Source of the DNA: Liolophura sinensis | Taxonomy: Eukaryota; Mollusca; Polyplacophora; Chitonida; Chitonidae | Direction: 5' to 3' | Assembly: GCF_032854445.1 (NCBI RefSeq) | Contig: NC_088301.1 | Coordinates: 28,318,402 to 28,382,401, forward strand | Length of the DNA stretch: 64,000 nucleotides | Shown here: positions 42,725 through 55,375 of the stretch, piece by piece | How the letters are laid out: the number at the start of each line of letters is the position of its first letter | Numbering within the stretch: position 1 is the stretch's first letter | Translations under genes and position numbers: made by a program | The notes under the pieces: model-generated | The model's database searches: none | Told to the model about the DNA's origin: nothing | What the model saw: only the letters and a program-made list of their open reading frames with translations

Positions 42725-43255
42725 TAGTACACACCTCGAATTGGCATTGACTATAGCCTGGATGTTGAACGAGTGAAAGCCCTGCCGACACAAAAACGCA
42801 GGGTCGTCAATCGCAGACATGTGCGATGATGGGGATCTGTGTCTCGTCGACAACACCAAGCACGTTTGGAAATGCTGATATTTTATAAAAAGTCAGTCTT
42901 CACTTTAACAACGTCTTGGGGTGACTGGGGGAAGCGGAGGTCGCCGGTGTCGCTTTCGCAAATAACCTTTATAACAGCTAACAAGCAAACACCCGCCGAC
43001 GCCTTACTTATGCCGTGAATATCGGTTTATTTCCGTAAGAAAAGATCCTGTTGCCAGGAATCGCAGAGAGACACAAAACTGAATGACAACAGGAATGGCG
43101 TTCGATCTCAAAGTCACAGCTTATCTACGAACTGCGCAATAACATGACGAGGCAGCCGATATCGTGAAATTACTCCACGGTCAGTGTGCAGTTCAAGTGG
43201 TGAAAACACACTGCTTTCTTAAAGTGTGCCTACGGAACACCACAAGCGCCGCCAT
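42725..43255 (-). pseudogene. PIF/Harbinger (HARBI1-like) transposase remnant
   Basis: The minus strand starts with ATG GCG GCG at 43255. Across shifted frames it reads MAALVVFRRHTLRKQCVF, then ISRLPRHVIAQFVDKL and LRFLATGSF, then FPNVLGVVDETQIPII, then GFHSFNIQAIVNA. These are the ordered blocks of Harbinger transposases (RLPR, LRFLATGSF, the first catalytic D in the LGxxDxT block, and FHSxNxQ). Several frameshifts and stops make it inactive, and the 3' half of the domain is missing. The Myb/SANT gene upstream on the other strand is the usual second gene of such elements. Terminal inverted repeats were not resolved. Confidence 0.7.
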
Positions 43256-43835
43256 ATTTAGTATACTTACGGAATTTACGTCTGCCCAAGGGTAGGTGTA
43301 AATTTGCACCAAACTTTACACCCAGTCGCAGCCTTACTCCAGCTTTGTAAGACGAGCCCCAGGAGCGTGTTCCACAACGTAGTGCTTTTTAATGCCTACA
43401 GTGCTGGTTGCCGTGGAAGTTAAGTGCGCGCAACCCTGAGCGTCAAATCGTCTGAAAACTTTTCATGGTGAAATTCGATGTGCTTGTTGTCACTCTTATA
43501 GCTTTTATTAACACTGAACTAAATTGCAAAGCTCTGACGGCTCGTGGAGGTTTGACTTGTATGGCGTAATTCGGCGGAAAAAATGTATAAAACCAGCCTC
43601 ATTATCTAGTGATAATAGTGAAGTGCCATATTACTTAGATTAATGTGCCCTTTGTAAATATTTTTTACATTCACCTTAACAATATATACAGGGCTATATA
43701 CAGTAGCTGATTATGAATAAATAATAAATCTGGACACTAATCTTTTAAAAATCACTGCTGTCATACAATTAAGTACGAAATTAAACAGCAGTCAAATTAA
43801 AATATGCTGTTATCTTAATTATGTATGTATGTATG

Positions 43836-44050
43836 CTTGGGGCTTTTATGTCGTACTTTTCAAACATATGACGACGAAGAGTTATTATTTACTTGATTGG
43901 TGTTTTATACCGTACTCAAGAATATTTCACTCATAGCACGGCGGCCAGCCTTATGGTGGGAGGAAACCGAGTAAAGCCCGGTGGAAACCCGGGACTATCT
44001 GCAGGTTGCTGCAGACCTTCTCATGTACGGCCGGAGAGGAAATCAGAAGG
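43836..44050 (-). repeat. SINE B fragment joined to SINE A fragment
   Basis: 43836-43881 has the family B end ('cttggggcttttatgtcgta', 'catatgacgacgaag'). 43882-44050 is family A from tail to 'cggccggagaggaaatcag'. This is either nested insertion or a chimera. Confidence 0.75.
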
Positions 44051-44194
44051 GCCAGAAGGGTGTTTGTATATCTATATATAATGTGTCTTCTTATTGGAGT
44101 CCATGCTGCCAAAGTGCTACTGCTACTGGAGTATCATGCCGAAAACACCAGACGTGACACCCCACCTTGAGTTATCTCCCCTGTCCGAAGCATA

Positions 44195-44272
44195 TGACCA
44201 CTTCCACATTCGGGTTTGATCTCTGTCTCCCGACTTCGACGGGAACACTAACCATTAGGCCACAGAATCGGT
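44195..44272 (-). repeat. tRNA-like SINE head, another family
   Basis: On the minus strand: 'gtggcctaatggttagtg' (box A-like) and 'gagatcaaacccgaatg' (box B-like), about 30 bases apart as in a tRNA. It is not a tRNA gene, because acceptor-stem pairing is not evident. Confidence 0.5.
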
Positions 44273-45291
44273 CTATCTTCATTCTGATTGCATTGACTAG
44301 CTGACTGCTATATGAGGCGAGCTGGTTGAATTTAGTGAATACCTTATTTTCATTACCCATCAATACATGCCCATAGGTTTCGTTTGTTAGAATGTGATCA
44401 CCACAGAGCAATGTAGCTTACATCTACTGAGCTACACAGTAACACACATAATTCAAAATAGAAATTTATTAATTCATATTGTGCAACAGATATACTATTA
44501 AATAGATTATGCAATTTTTAGCTTTAACCCATTTTAACATGCACTAGGACCCATTTCAAAACCATTCATGCAATGTAATTTCTACCTCAGACAGTAATAT
44601 GTGGTTCTGATGTTGTCTCAACTGTAGCCAAGACAGACAATAACAACCTCCTGCATGTACTTCTGAGAGACCGATATACTGAATCTGGCAACACAATGGT
44701 TGCTTGCAACTGAACAGGTTACTGCATTTCAGCGAAAACTTTTTTCAAGTAACACACTTTGTTAAACAAATTCTGCCTGATTCATTCACCTTATAGGGTC
44801 ACCTGTGAGGAAAAATTAAGTGTTGGCATCACAAGTGTAATTTTTAAGACTTCTGTGCTTCTTAAAGTGCATTTTCACACACCAAACTTTAGGTGAAACA
44901 CAGTATATTGTCAATGTGCAATGTCTAAAGCTTAGGTGTGTTTATCTTTAAGCAGGAGGTTGACAGCCACATCACTAATACCACAATAAGAAATAAATCA
45001 TGTGAAAATAGTATTCAGTCGAGTGTACAATATTTATTCAGGAAAATCTATACAAAAAAAAAAACATGACTACACGGAACTGCACTCTGTCTTCAGCATT
45101 CCCACGTCAAAAGCACTGTTAAAATCTGCAAATGTAAATAATTATGTCCAAAAATAAAGCCAAACACTGTTCGCAAATAAAAGTTTAGATGAAGCAGTAA
45201 CAAATATGAGCAACTGTTCACTATGACAGACCAAAACGTGCTTGCTGGTAACAACAGATGTGGAATTTCTGACATTTTAAATATTATGACA
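44273..45291. other. No gene recognised
   Basis: AT-rich sequence downstream of COX6C; nothing identified. Confidence 0.4.
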
Positions 45292-45297
45292 TTTATT
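45292..45297 (-). terminator. COX6C: Candidate polyadenylation signal of COX6C
   Basis: AATAAA on the minus strand about 240 bases past the stop codon; another lies near 45032. Confidence 0.4.
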
Positions 45298-45535
45298 ATA
45301 ATAATGATGACTTTTCCTCATCATTAGCAGTAAATGATGCTGCTTGATCACATGTACAAATATGTACAGTTTAAAATCATACGCACATTTAAAGGAATCT
45401 TATAATATTTTTTAGTTCATGACCGTCTTAAGTTTTCAAAATTTTTGACCATCTTATTGCAGTAAGATATAAATACATTCTACAACTTACTCTGTCAGAT
45501 ATATGGTCCTTCGAGTCCAAATTATAGCTAGATGT

Positions 45536-48500
45536 CTACCATTCTCCTACTTTGCCGTCTGGTGTTACTGACTGGAAAACACCCTCTTTCTTCATCCTCT
45601 CGAAATCTGCCTGGGCATCATAGGTCCTAATAGACAAAACAACGAAATAACCAAACTACTCTTTTGATGATGTTTCAGATATTATTTGAACTCAAGAATT
45701 ATTCACTGGCTGTCACCGGCTCAGAAAGACTCTCCAAAACAGGGCCTGAATTTCTTATTGGGCTATTAATGCTCTTTATTTTTGTCTCCATAGGATTTAT
45801 TTAAAACAATAATCTCTTTCATTAGCCAAAATGAAAGAAATTTCCCTACCGACCGAGTGACTATTTTCTCTGTTAGGGTAGTGTTACCCCTAACAAAGAA
45901 TCGCTGAAGGATGGCCTGGTTACCTACAGTTAAACCAATATTTCAGCTGAATGCTTCAGTTAAAACCATTGACAGTTATTTTAATATTCAGAATGTTGCC
46001 ACAGTTTTTCTGAATCTTGTGACAAAATGCCCGGGTTAACCCACTGACCTTTGACAAGTTACTGACAAACTGACTACAGACTTTTACATTCACACAATCA
46101 ATTGGGTGATGTAACATATACATGTAGGTGTCGACGTAGAACAGCAAACCTGGTCTTCAATGAGGTTGCGTGAAGTACTCTTAACTTGCAATTCAATATT
46201 TGGAGAAGGTTTAAAACTCGAACTTGAAGGGCTTCCTTCATCTAAGTAGTTTATTGAATTTTTTCTATTATTCACTGAACAGATCAGTAAAAGAAAATTA
46301 GCATCACCAGAAAGTATAGAAACATCAAAGTGAAACTTCACACATCCACATGCTTCCTGCCAGTTAAATTCAGCGTTTAATGGCGAGAGGAAACATAACA
46401 AGTACAACATGTTTTTTATCGCTGATATTTCCATATTTGATGAGCCAACAGTCGCCATCACGTGACTTCCCTTTTTGCTTTACAAGTCTTGCAAAATAAT
46501 CTGACTTGACTCTCTGACCGGGACAACAAATCACCCCTGTAGTTCCCATACTGAACAAGAAGCCAGGGATCAGTGTTCAGCTGCTACACTTGGGTCACAT
46601 CTGTCAGCAACTTTCCCCTGTGTCTTTTTGTTCACTTGAGATCTTCAGATTGAGCAATAACATTATCAATTAGCGTCTTTATTAGTGAAAGAACTATACT
46701 TGTCAAACTATCTTGGATTTTGGCTTGGAGAAAAGGACGCAATTTTGCACCTGTCTGTTATGATTGCATTTCGAGTAAGAGTACCGAGTCACCCTTTGCA
46801 TAGTTTCACTCATACTTCTTACAGCGCATGTGTCACTCCCTACAAAGAAATGTTTTTTTTTTTTTTTTTCTGATGGCGTTTTACACCGTACTCAAGAATA
46901 TTTCACTTATTCGACAGCGGCCAGCATTATGGTGGGTGGAAACCGGGCAGAACCCGGGGGGAAACCCACGACCATCCGCTGGTAGCTGACAGACCTTCCC
47001 ACAAACGGCCGGGAGAGAAAGCCAGCATGAGCTGGACTTGAACTCAGCTACCGCATTGGTGAAAGACTCCTGGGTCATTACGCTGCGCTAGAGCTCTAAC
47101 CAACTGAGCCACGGAGGCCCCTACAAAGAAATCATGAACAACATCGATGAGGTGGGGTCACGGTGATGAGACAGGAAGTGATGTCAGAAAATACAAAATC
47201 GCGGTCTGAACTTTTGTTTCTATTATTACTTGATGCACATGCATTCTCTTTATCTAAATTACGTTCAAAGTGATTCTAATGATCTCCTGACACAGTTTTA
47301 TTGACGAATGCCAAGTACATGTCCCCGCAAGGACACCAGTGATGAGGCTCACACAAGATCCAAAGGTTAAGCCTGTCACGTGGCAGGGTTGGATGCAGAT
47401 ATTTTTGTGGAGTCCTTATTTGTTTTTTCAGAAAAATTGTTGCAGAGCTCCGTGAGGCAAATTTGATCAAAGTAGCTGGTGGATTATCTCAATGTCTAAA
47501 ATGCATTTTAGGCCGCATTAAGATGTTTCTTATCAACACACAAGACTTGTTGCCAAGCAATACACCAGAACTGGTTACCGTCTCAGAACCCAGAGCTTCC
47601 AGGGTCCTTAGACCCCTGCCTGAGTGGGCTGGGATAGTTAACTGGCACCTTTTCAGTCATGGCTAAGCCGCAGCTCTGTGTCCAACCCAGAGTGATGGCA
47701 GTGATGTACACAAGCATAGAAAGTGGCATATGCCATGTCAGGAGTAGGAGTTTTACCTATACAGAGTGTATCTCCCATATTCTGCTTGCAAGCGATAAGG
47801 TCTATCACCACTGTCAGGGATAGAAATTTGAAGTAGAGCCAGCACGACAATAGTCCTGTTTATCCCTAAAAGTTACCGGACATTTTTGCGACTCACAGGA
47901 CAAAATTTCTTTGAACTGCTGATATATGATTAAATGCACTGTGTACTTAGTTTTAACATCCATCTGTTTTATTAACTGACCAGTTGGGTTATTTGTGGGC
48001 ACTGTAATTTTCACACATTGTGCAATAGATCACTTCCAATCTTCCTTGAAATATCGTCACGCAGCTGACTTTGTTGTTGCATCAGCTTCATTGCTTGGGT
48101 CGGTCCATTAGGCGATTGCTTGGTAAACCCGAATTTAAGTAGGCTGGTCATTTTGAACGATCAATATTTTTCGTTGAAAAATGTGTATCTTAATTACCAA
48201 ATATTCCTCTATTCAACTTATATGCATAATGGGCATTTTCATAGGCGTAAATGACGCCAATACATTCCTTATTTGCAGCACTGAAGGCCTGTAAGGTCTC
48301 AACCGTTATCAAAGTTTCAGCGATTTTTCAGATCAAATTGGGTTATGTTTTTTGGGCCAAAGAATTTTTTGTAAAATTTTTTGCACAAAGAATTAAGATA
48401 GGTACTTACTTATAGAACTCTGCATATTTTGCTTTCCTGGGTTCATTCACCAAGAACTTGTAGGCAACCGTACACACTGCTGAGAAGGCAAAGGCAATAC

Positions 48501-48570
48501 CAAAGTCCCTCTTCACTCGGGACTTCAGCAAGCCTCTCAGCTGAGGCTTGGCTAGCTGAGATGCAGACAT
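45536..48570 (-). CDS. COX6C: Cytochrome c oxidase subunit 6C
   Basis: A small nuclear-encoded subunit of mitochondrial respiratory complex IV, a single-pass protein of the inner membrane. Two coding exons, 48570-48410 and 45626-45536, join in phase (an aa|g Lys codon is split) and give 83 residues, close to the family length of about 75. The start is the first ATG after an acceptor (ttgttgcag), so the 5' UTR is spliced. Family features: KPQLRGLLKSR near the N-terminus, a hydrophobic membrane segment (FGIAFAFSAVCTVAYKFLV), then RKAKYAEFYKTYDAQADFER and KKEGVFQSV. The C-terminus is longer than the human one by TPDGKVGEW. The 2.8-kb intron holds a full SINE. The 5' UTR exon was not located; a GC-richer region near 50640-50720 is a candidate. 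Confidence 0.95.
46852..47121 (-). repeat. SINE family A, full length, in the COX6C intron
   Basis: Complete copy from a poly-T tail to 'aaccaactgagccacggaggcccc', in the same orientation as COX6C. Confidence 0.95.
47122..48409. other. Rest of the COX6C intron
   Basis: Nothing recognised apart from simple AT-rich sequence; the open stretches have no splice framework. Confidence 0.5.
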
Positions 48571-48573
48571 CTG

Positions 48574-50814
48574 CAACAAACAAATTACACAACAGAGTAG
48601 TATGGATAGAAGACACAGATGCCATATTGCTTTGTAGCATAAAACCACATGCAGCCATATACCATGTCATCTTATTTACTGTTCAGATAAAGCATTCTTT
48701 GCTGAACATAGCCACACAATATCAGAAGAAAAAAGGGTCTGTCAATAGGTAATTTTTTGTTTTTTTTTTGTTTTTCATTCTGGCTTATGAAAAAACACAT
48801 GGGTATGAAACTGACATAAGATATCTTAAAAAAGAAACCTGAACATATAATTACGAACTTTGGTCGAGTTATGGCCAACTAACAAATTCTTAATGATGGC
48901 CCCAGCTGACAATGTGCAAGCAAAAACTGGTATACGTTAAAGATAACATCTTGATAACAACTTCAAGGGAAAAGTGACTTCTGTGTGCCCATACCAAGAA
49001 AATAATTCAAGTAACACCAGATATATGATCTAAAGTGCATTAATTTATGCCAGTGTACATTTGTTCAGCTAACTGAGGGTATGACAACAAAACCTTTTAT
49101 TGAATTGCTTGATGAACTCACTTCATAGAAATGTGGTCAGTGTGCCACTATTTCAACTTTTTACAGAAGTCTTATCAAAGCTTTAAGTCACGTTTGCAAC
49201 AGTAGTCCATAATTAAAGTAGTAGTTCCTGTAGATCTGAGATCTGTTTCATTCTTCCCAGCTTGGCTCTCAGAAATACATAATGTGGAAGCTAGGAACAT
49301 GGCCAACCGATCTCAGAGCTATAGTTCTAATACTGTTGTAGCAGTCACGTCTAAATCATACAATTTGAGGTGTACAAAAAAATCACACACATTAAAAGCC
49401 ACAGGCTAGTGGGTTAATTTGAAAATGGAGGCAACCTGGCAGATGGAGACGACTGATTTATTTATATGATTTACTTAAACAATGGCAGCCTGTTTTTGGA
49501 GGGAAAGCTCTGGGGTATCCTGGGTGAAATAGTTGAACTGAACATTGATTGTGGCCATATTTGGCCATATTATAGTTGATAACAAAATGAACATTTAATG
49601 AAATAACTCCCAACCCAGATAGTGGAAAGAATCTCAAATAAAATTGACTCAAAATCCACATGCCACCCTAGCAATCTCTTACCTTTCCCTGTCCACAATG
49701 ATTTTTCCATAGAAATCTGATCACCACAGAGCATATGGCTGAGTGGGAAAGTAGCAACAGTAGAGTTTTGGTGCGGAATGGTATGTGGGTGGGTGTGTGT
49801 TCGTTTGGTGGGTGATTAAGGTAGAATTTGACGTTTTTCTACAGTAGATGTGGGATACCAATGTCAAAGCAGAGCCAAACATGGCGATGGAGGAATACCT
49901 CAAACCTCACATATTGAACAAACAATATGTTGGTTTTACTAAGATAAGCCAAATTGGCATTAAGATTTCAGGAGTCTTGCAAGTTCACTCAAACTAACGC
50001 AGCTAAAAGGTGAAATTTTATGGTACTTAAGACTGAATACACATACAGCATTCAAAGAAATTTTCGAGGTGACATTTTAATCGTTAACTGTTGAGAGGAT
50101 TTTATATCTACATGGTAGGTAATTGCATTCAAATGACACTTTTTCATCCCAGTTTTGACATATCTCATGTTTATAGCAGATATGGCAAATGTGTAGGTAC
50201 ATGGAGGCTGGTTCCTATTCTTTCGCTGTTTCACACCCCTCTCAAAATGGGAGGGTTGGAAAATTTGTGCACATTTCTATGGCCTTAAAGCATAGCTATT
50301 TGGTATGGCTACACTACTACAAATCTAGCATACAGCTGTGTTACTGAAGCTGTCAAACTTTTAACAGGGAAGAATTTACGACGATAGCATGTATGTTAGT
50401 TTAATAACCGTCAGAGCGCTCAGCGCAGACTTTGCGGCTAGAAATCCAGGTACTCGAAAAGTTGTTGAACAAAGAGGTCCACGTTCAATTTAATTAACTG
50501 AACTAAAATATCCTAAAGCCGTAACTCAGACCCACAGTTATCTGAATCGCTGTGCAACACAACATGGTGCATTAAATCAAAGCAGAATGTTAGCAACGTG
50601 ACCACTCGAAGTTGTTGTTGTTTGCATATTCACTTCCATCCTTGATTGCTGCCATTTTTTCCTCGAGCCCCCGGAAATGTCTCGGCTGTCTTTTCGCTAG
50701 AAGTGAAAAACAAAATTACTTGACCCTCCACATATCTTGAACAAAACATACGTACGTTTTATAACTATGGGGTTGTCCAATATGAGCTGACCTTCAAACC
50801 AACAGTACTCGTCA
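48574..50814. other. Region upstream of COX6C coding exons
   Basis: Must contain the COX6C 5' UTR exon and promoter, if these lie in the window. The minus strand near 50640-50720 has 'acatttccgggggctcgagg' with an ETS-like core, the best candidate I see. The rest is AT-rich without genes. Confidence 0.4.
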
Positions 50815-51135
50815 GCCTACATCCACCAGGGGAACGGAAGTACATCCACCAGGAGAACGGACATCCATCAGGAGGACGTTGCAGTGCGCATGACCATACA
50901 TATGGCGCGAAATGCAAAGTAGTGGGGTATAGTTACACATTTGTGTTCAGTAAAAAGACATTCGGATTATATCACTGTATATCTGACACCATTAATTTAA
51001 ATTTTATTTACTACAGTGCTTCCCCAAATTATCGAACTATCGACAACAGATGATGAGTAAGACAAGGTATGTTATAAATTATTGGTATAAATTATCAAAC
51101 TATCGACGACAGATAATGAATAAGACAAGGTATTC
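50815..51135. repeat. Short repeats before the 53-bp array
   Basis: At 50815-50885 'tacatccaccaggggaacgg' is repeated with change about three times at roughly 22-bp spacing; it resembles the 'acatccacgaggaggacgg' core of the big array. At 51015-51135 a unit of about 58 bp ('atcgaactatcgacaacaga' ... 'taagacaaggtat') is duplicated once. Confidence 0.8.
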
Positions 51136-51249
51136 TATATGATAAGGATACAACAGCCCAAGGCCTCTCCAGACCCGTTTTCCCGACATGGGGTTCATAG
51201 GCCTATATGACTATACAATATATAGGTACTTGGTATTTAACTTATTTAA

Positions 51250-54200
51250 CTTCCTGCAGGTATAAAATACAACATCCACGAGGAGGATGGTGGCCTATTT
51301 AATTTCCTGCAGGTATAAAATACAACATCCACGAGGAGGACGGTGGCTTATTTAACTTCCTGCAGGTATAAAATACAACATCCACGAGGAGGACGGTGGC
51401 TAATTTAACTTCCTGTAGGTATAAAGTACAACATCCACGAGGAGGACGGTGGCTTATTTAACTTCCTGCAGGTATAAAAAAAAACATTCACGAGGAGGAC
51501 GGTGGCTAATTTAACTTTCAGCAGGTTTAAAGTACAACATCCACGAGGAGGACGGTGGCTAATTTAACTTTCTCCAGGTATAAAGTACAACATCCACGAG
51601 GAAGACGGTGGCTAATTTAACTTCCTGCAGGTATAAAGTACAACATCCACGAGGAGGACGGTGGCTAATTTACATTCCTGCAGGTATAAAGTACAACATC
51701 CATGAGGAGGACGGTGGCTAATTTACCTTCATATAGGTATAAAGTACAACATCCACGAAGAGGACGGCGGCTACTTTACCTTTCTCCAGGTATGAAGTAC
51801 AGCATCCACGAGGAGGACGGTGGCTAATCTACCTTTCTCCAGGTATAAAGTACAGCATCAACGAGGAGAACGGTGGCTAAATTAACTTCCTGCAAGTATA
51901 AAGTACAACATCCACGAGGAGGACGGTGGCTAATTTACCTTTCTCCAGGTATAATGTACAACATCCACGAGGAGGACGGTGGCTAATTTACCTTCATATA
52001 GGTATAAAGTACAACATCCACGAAGAGGACGGCGGCTAATTTAACTTCCTGCAGGTATAAAGTACAACATCCACGAGGAGGACGGTGGCTAATTTACCTT
52101 TCTCCAGGTATGAAGTACAACATCCACGAGGAGAACGGTGGCTAATTTAACTTCCTGCAGGTATAAAGTACAACATCCACGGCGGCTACTTTACCTTTCT
52201 CCAGGTATGAAGTACAACATCCACGAGGAGGACGGTGGCTAATTTACCTTTCTCCAGGTATGAAGTACAACATCCACGAGGAGAACGGTGGCTAATTTAA
52301 CTTCCTGCAGGTATAAAGTACAACATCCATGAGGAGGACGGTGGCTAATTTACCTTTCTCCAGGTATAATGTACAACATCCATGAGGAGGACGGTGGCTA
52401 ATTTACCTTTCTCCAGGTATAGAGTACAACATCCACGAGGAGGACGGTGGCTAATTTACATTCCTGCAGGTATAAAGTACAACATCCACGAGGAGGACGG
52501 TGGCTAATTTAACTTCCTGTAGGTATAAAATACAACATCCACGAGGAAGACGGTGGCCAATTTAACTTCCTGCAGGTATAAAGTACAACATCCACGAGGA
52601 GGACGGTGGCTAATTTACCTTCATATAGGTATAAAGTACAACATCCACGAAGAGGACGGCGGCTACTTTACCTTTCTCCAGGTGTGAAGTACAACATCCA
52701 CGAGGAAGACGGTGGTTAATCTACCTTTCCCAAGGTATAAAGTACAGCATCCACGAGGAGGACGGTGGCTAATTTAACTTCCTGCAGGTATAAAGTACAA
52801 CATCCACGAGGAGGACGGTGGCTAATTTACCTTTCTCCAGGTATAATGTACAACATCCACGAGGAGGACGATGGTTAATTTAACTTCCTGCAGGTATAAA
52901 GTACAACATCCACGAAGGGGACGGCGGCTAATTTACATTCCTGCAGGTATAAAGTACAACATCCACGAGGAGGACAGTGGCTAATCTACCTTTCCCCAGG
53001 TATAAAATACAACATCCACGAGGAGGACGGTGGCTAATTTAACTTCCTGTAGGTATAAAGTACAACATCCACGAGGAGGACGGTGGCTAATTTACCTTCC
53101 TGCAGGTACAGAGTACAACATCCACGAGGAGGACAGTGGCTAATTTAACTTTCTCCAGGTATAAAGTACAACATCCACGAGGAGGACGGTGGCTAATTTA
53201 ACTTCCTGCAGGTATAAAGTACAACATCCACGAGGAGGACGGTGGCTAATTTACATTCCTGCAGGTATAAAGTACAACATCCATGAGGAGGACGGTGGCT
53301 AATTTACCTTCATATAGGTATAAAGTACAACATCCACGAAGAGGACGGTGGCTACTTTACCTTTCTCCAGGTATGAAGTACAGCATCCACGAGGAGGACG
53401 GTGGCTAATCTACCTTTCTCTAGGTATAAAGTACAGCATCAACGAGGAGAACGGTGGCTAATTTAACTTCCTGCAGGTATAAAGTACAACATCCACGAGG
53501 AGGACGGTGGCTAATTTACCTTTCTCCAGGTATAATGTACAACATCCACGAGGAGGACGGTGGCTAATTTACATTCCTGCAGGTATAAAGTACAACATCC
53601 ACGAGGAGGACGGTGGCTACTTTAACTTCCTGCGGGTATAAAGTACAACATCCACGAGGAGGACGGTGGCTAATTTACCTTTCTGCAGGTATAAAGTACA
53701 AATCCACGAGGAGGACGGTGGCTAATTTAACTTCCTGTAGGTATAAAATACAACATCCACGAGGAGGACGGTGGCTAATTTACATTCCTGCAGGTATAAA
53801 GTTCAACATCCACGAGGAGGACGGTGGCTAATTTACCTTCATATAGGTATAAAGTACAACATCCACGAAGAGGACGGCGGCTACTTTACCTTTCTCCAGC
53901 TATGAAATACAGCATCCACGAGGAGGGCGGTGGCTAATCTACCTTTCTCCAGGTATAAAGTACAGCATCAACGAGGAGAACGGTGGCTAATTTAACTTCC
54001 TGCAGGTATAAAGTACAACATCCACGAGGAGGACGATGGCTAATTTACCTTCATATAGGTATAAAGTACAACATCCACGAAGAGGACGGTGGCTACTTTA
54101 CCTTTCTCCAGCTATGAAGTACAGCATCCACGAGGAGGACGGTGGCTAATCTACCTTTCTCCAGGTATAAAGTACAGCATCAACGAGGAGAACGGTGGCT

Positions 54201-55375
54201 AATTTAACTTCCTGCAGGTATAAAGTACAACATCCACGAGGAGGACGGTGGCTAATTTACCTTTCTGCAGGTATAAAGTACAAATCCACGAGGAGGACGG
54301 TGGCTAATTTAACTTCCTGTAGGTATAAAATACAACATTCACGAGGAGGACGGTGGCTAATTTAACTTTCTCCAGGTATAAAGTACAACATCCACGAAGA
54401 GGACGGTGGCTAATTTAACTTTCTCCAGGTATAAAGTACAACATCCACGGCGGCTACTTTACCTTTCTCCAGGTATGAAGTACAACATCCACGAGGAGGA
54501 CGGTGGCTAATTTAACTTCCTGCAGGTATAAAGTACAACATCCACGAGGAGGACGGTGGCTAATTTACCTTCATATAGGTATAAAGTACAACATCCACGA
54601 AGAGGACGGCGGCTACTTTACCTTTCTCCAGGTGTGAAGTACAACATCCACGAGGAGGACGGTGGTTAATCTACCTTTCCCCAGGTATAAAGTACAGCAT
54701 CCACGAGGAGGACGGTGGCTAATTTAACTTCCTGCAGGTATAAAGTACAACATCCACGAGGAGGACGGTGGCTAATTTACCTTTCTCCAGGTATAATGTA
54801 CAACATCCACGAGGAGGACGATGGTTAATTTAACTTTCTGCAGGTATAAAGTACAACATCCACGAAGAGGACGGCGGCTAATTTACATTCCTGTAGGTAT
54901 AAAGTACAACATCCACGAGGAGGACGGTGGCTAATCTACCTTTCCCCAGGTATAAAACACAACATCCACGAGGAGGACGGTGGCTAATTTACCTTCCTGT
55001 AGGTACAGAGTACAACATCCACGAGGAGGACAGTGGCTAATTTAACTTTCTCCAGGTATAAAGTACAACATCCACGAGGAGGACGGTGGCTAATTTAACT
55101 TCCTGCAGGTATAAAGTACAACATCCACGAGGAGGACGGTGACTAATTTAAGTTCCTATAAGTTTAAAGTACAAAATCCATGAGGAGGACGGTGGCTAAT
55201 TTACCTTCCTGCAGGTATAAAGTACAACATCAATGAGGAGGACGATGACTAATTTATGTTCCTATAGGTATAAAGTACAACATCCATAAGGAGGGCGGTG
55301 GTTGATTGACGTTCCTACAGGTATCAGGTACAAAATCCACGAGGAGGACGGTGACTAATTTACCATCCTTTTTCT
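51250..55375 (+). repeat. Minisatellite, 53-bp unit, roughly 75-80 copies
   Basis: Each unit reads 'gtataaagtacaacatccac', 'gaggaggacggtggctaatt', 'taacttcctgcag'. The 3' end varies by subtype: ttcctgcag, tttctccag, ttcatatag, attcctgcag. Subtypes recur in the same order in several blocks, so block duplication has happened (for example the order around 51720-51900 is seen again near 53280-53460). A few units have deletions (the short 'atccacggcggctac' and 'acaaatccacg' forms). The unit is not a multiple of three, so it does not encode a repeat protein. It has a branch-point/acceptor/donor-like design (see findings). The last units near 55140-55370 are more diverged. Confidence 0.97.

Noticed and set aside
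51250-55375. CRISPR-like array of regularly spaced repeats
   Set aside because: There are no unique spacers; the whole 53-bp unit is repeated, the genome is eukaryotic and no cas genes are present.
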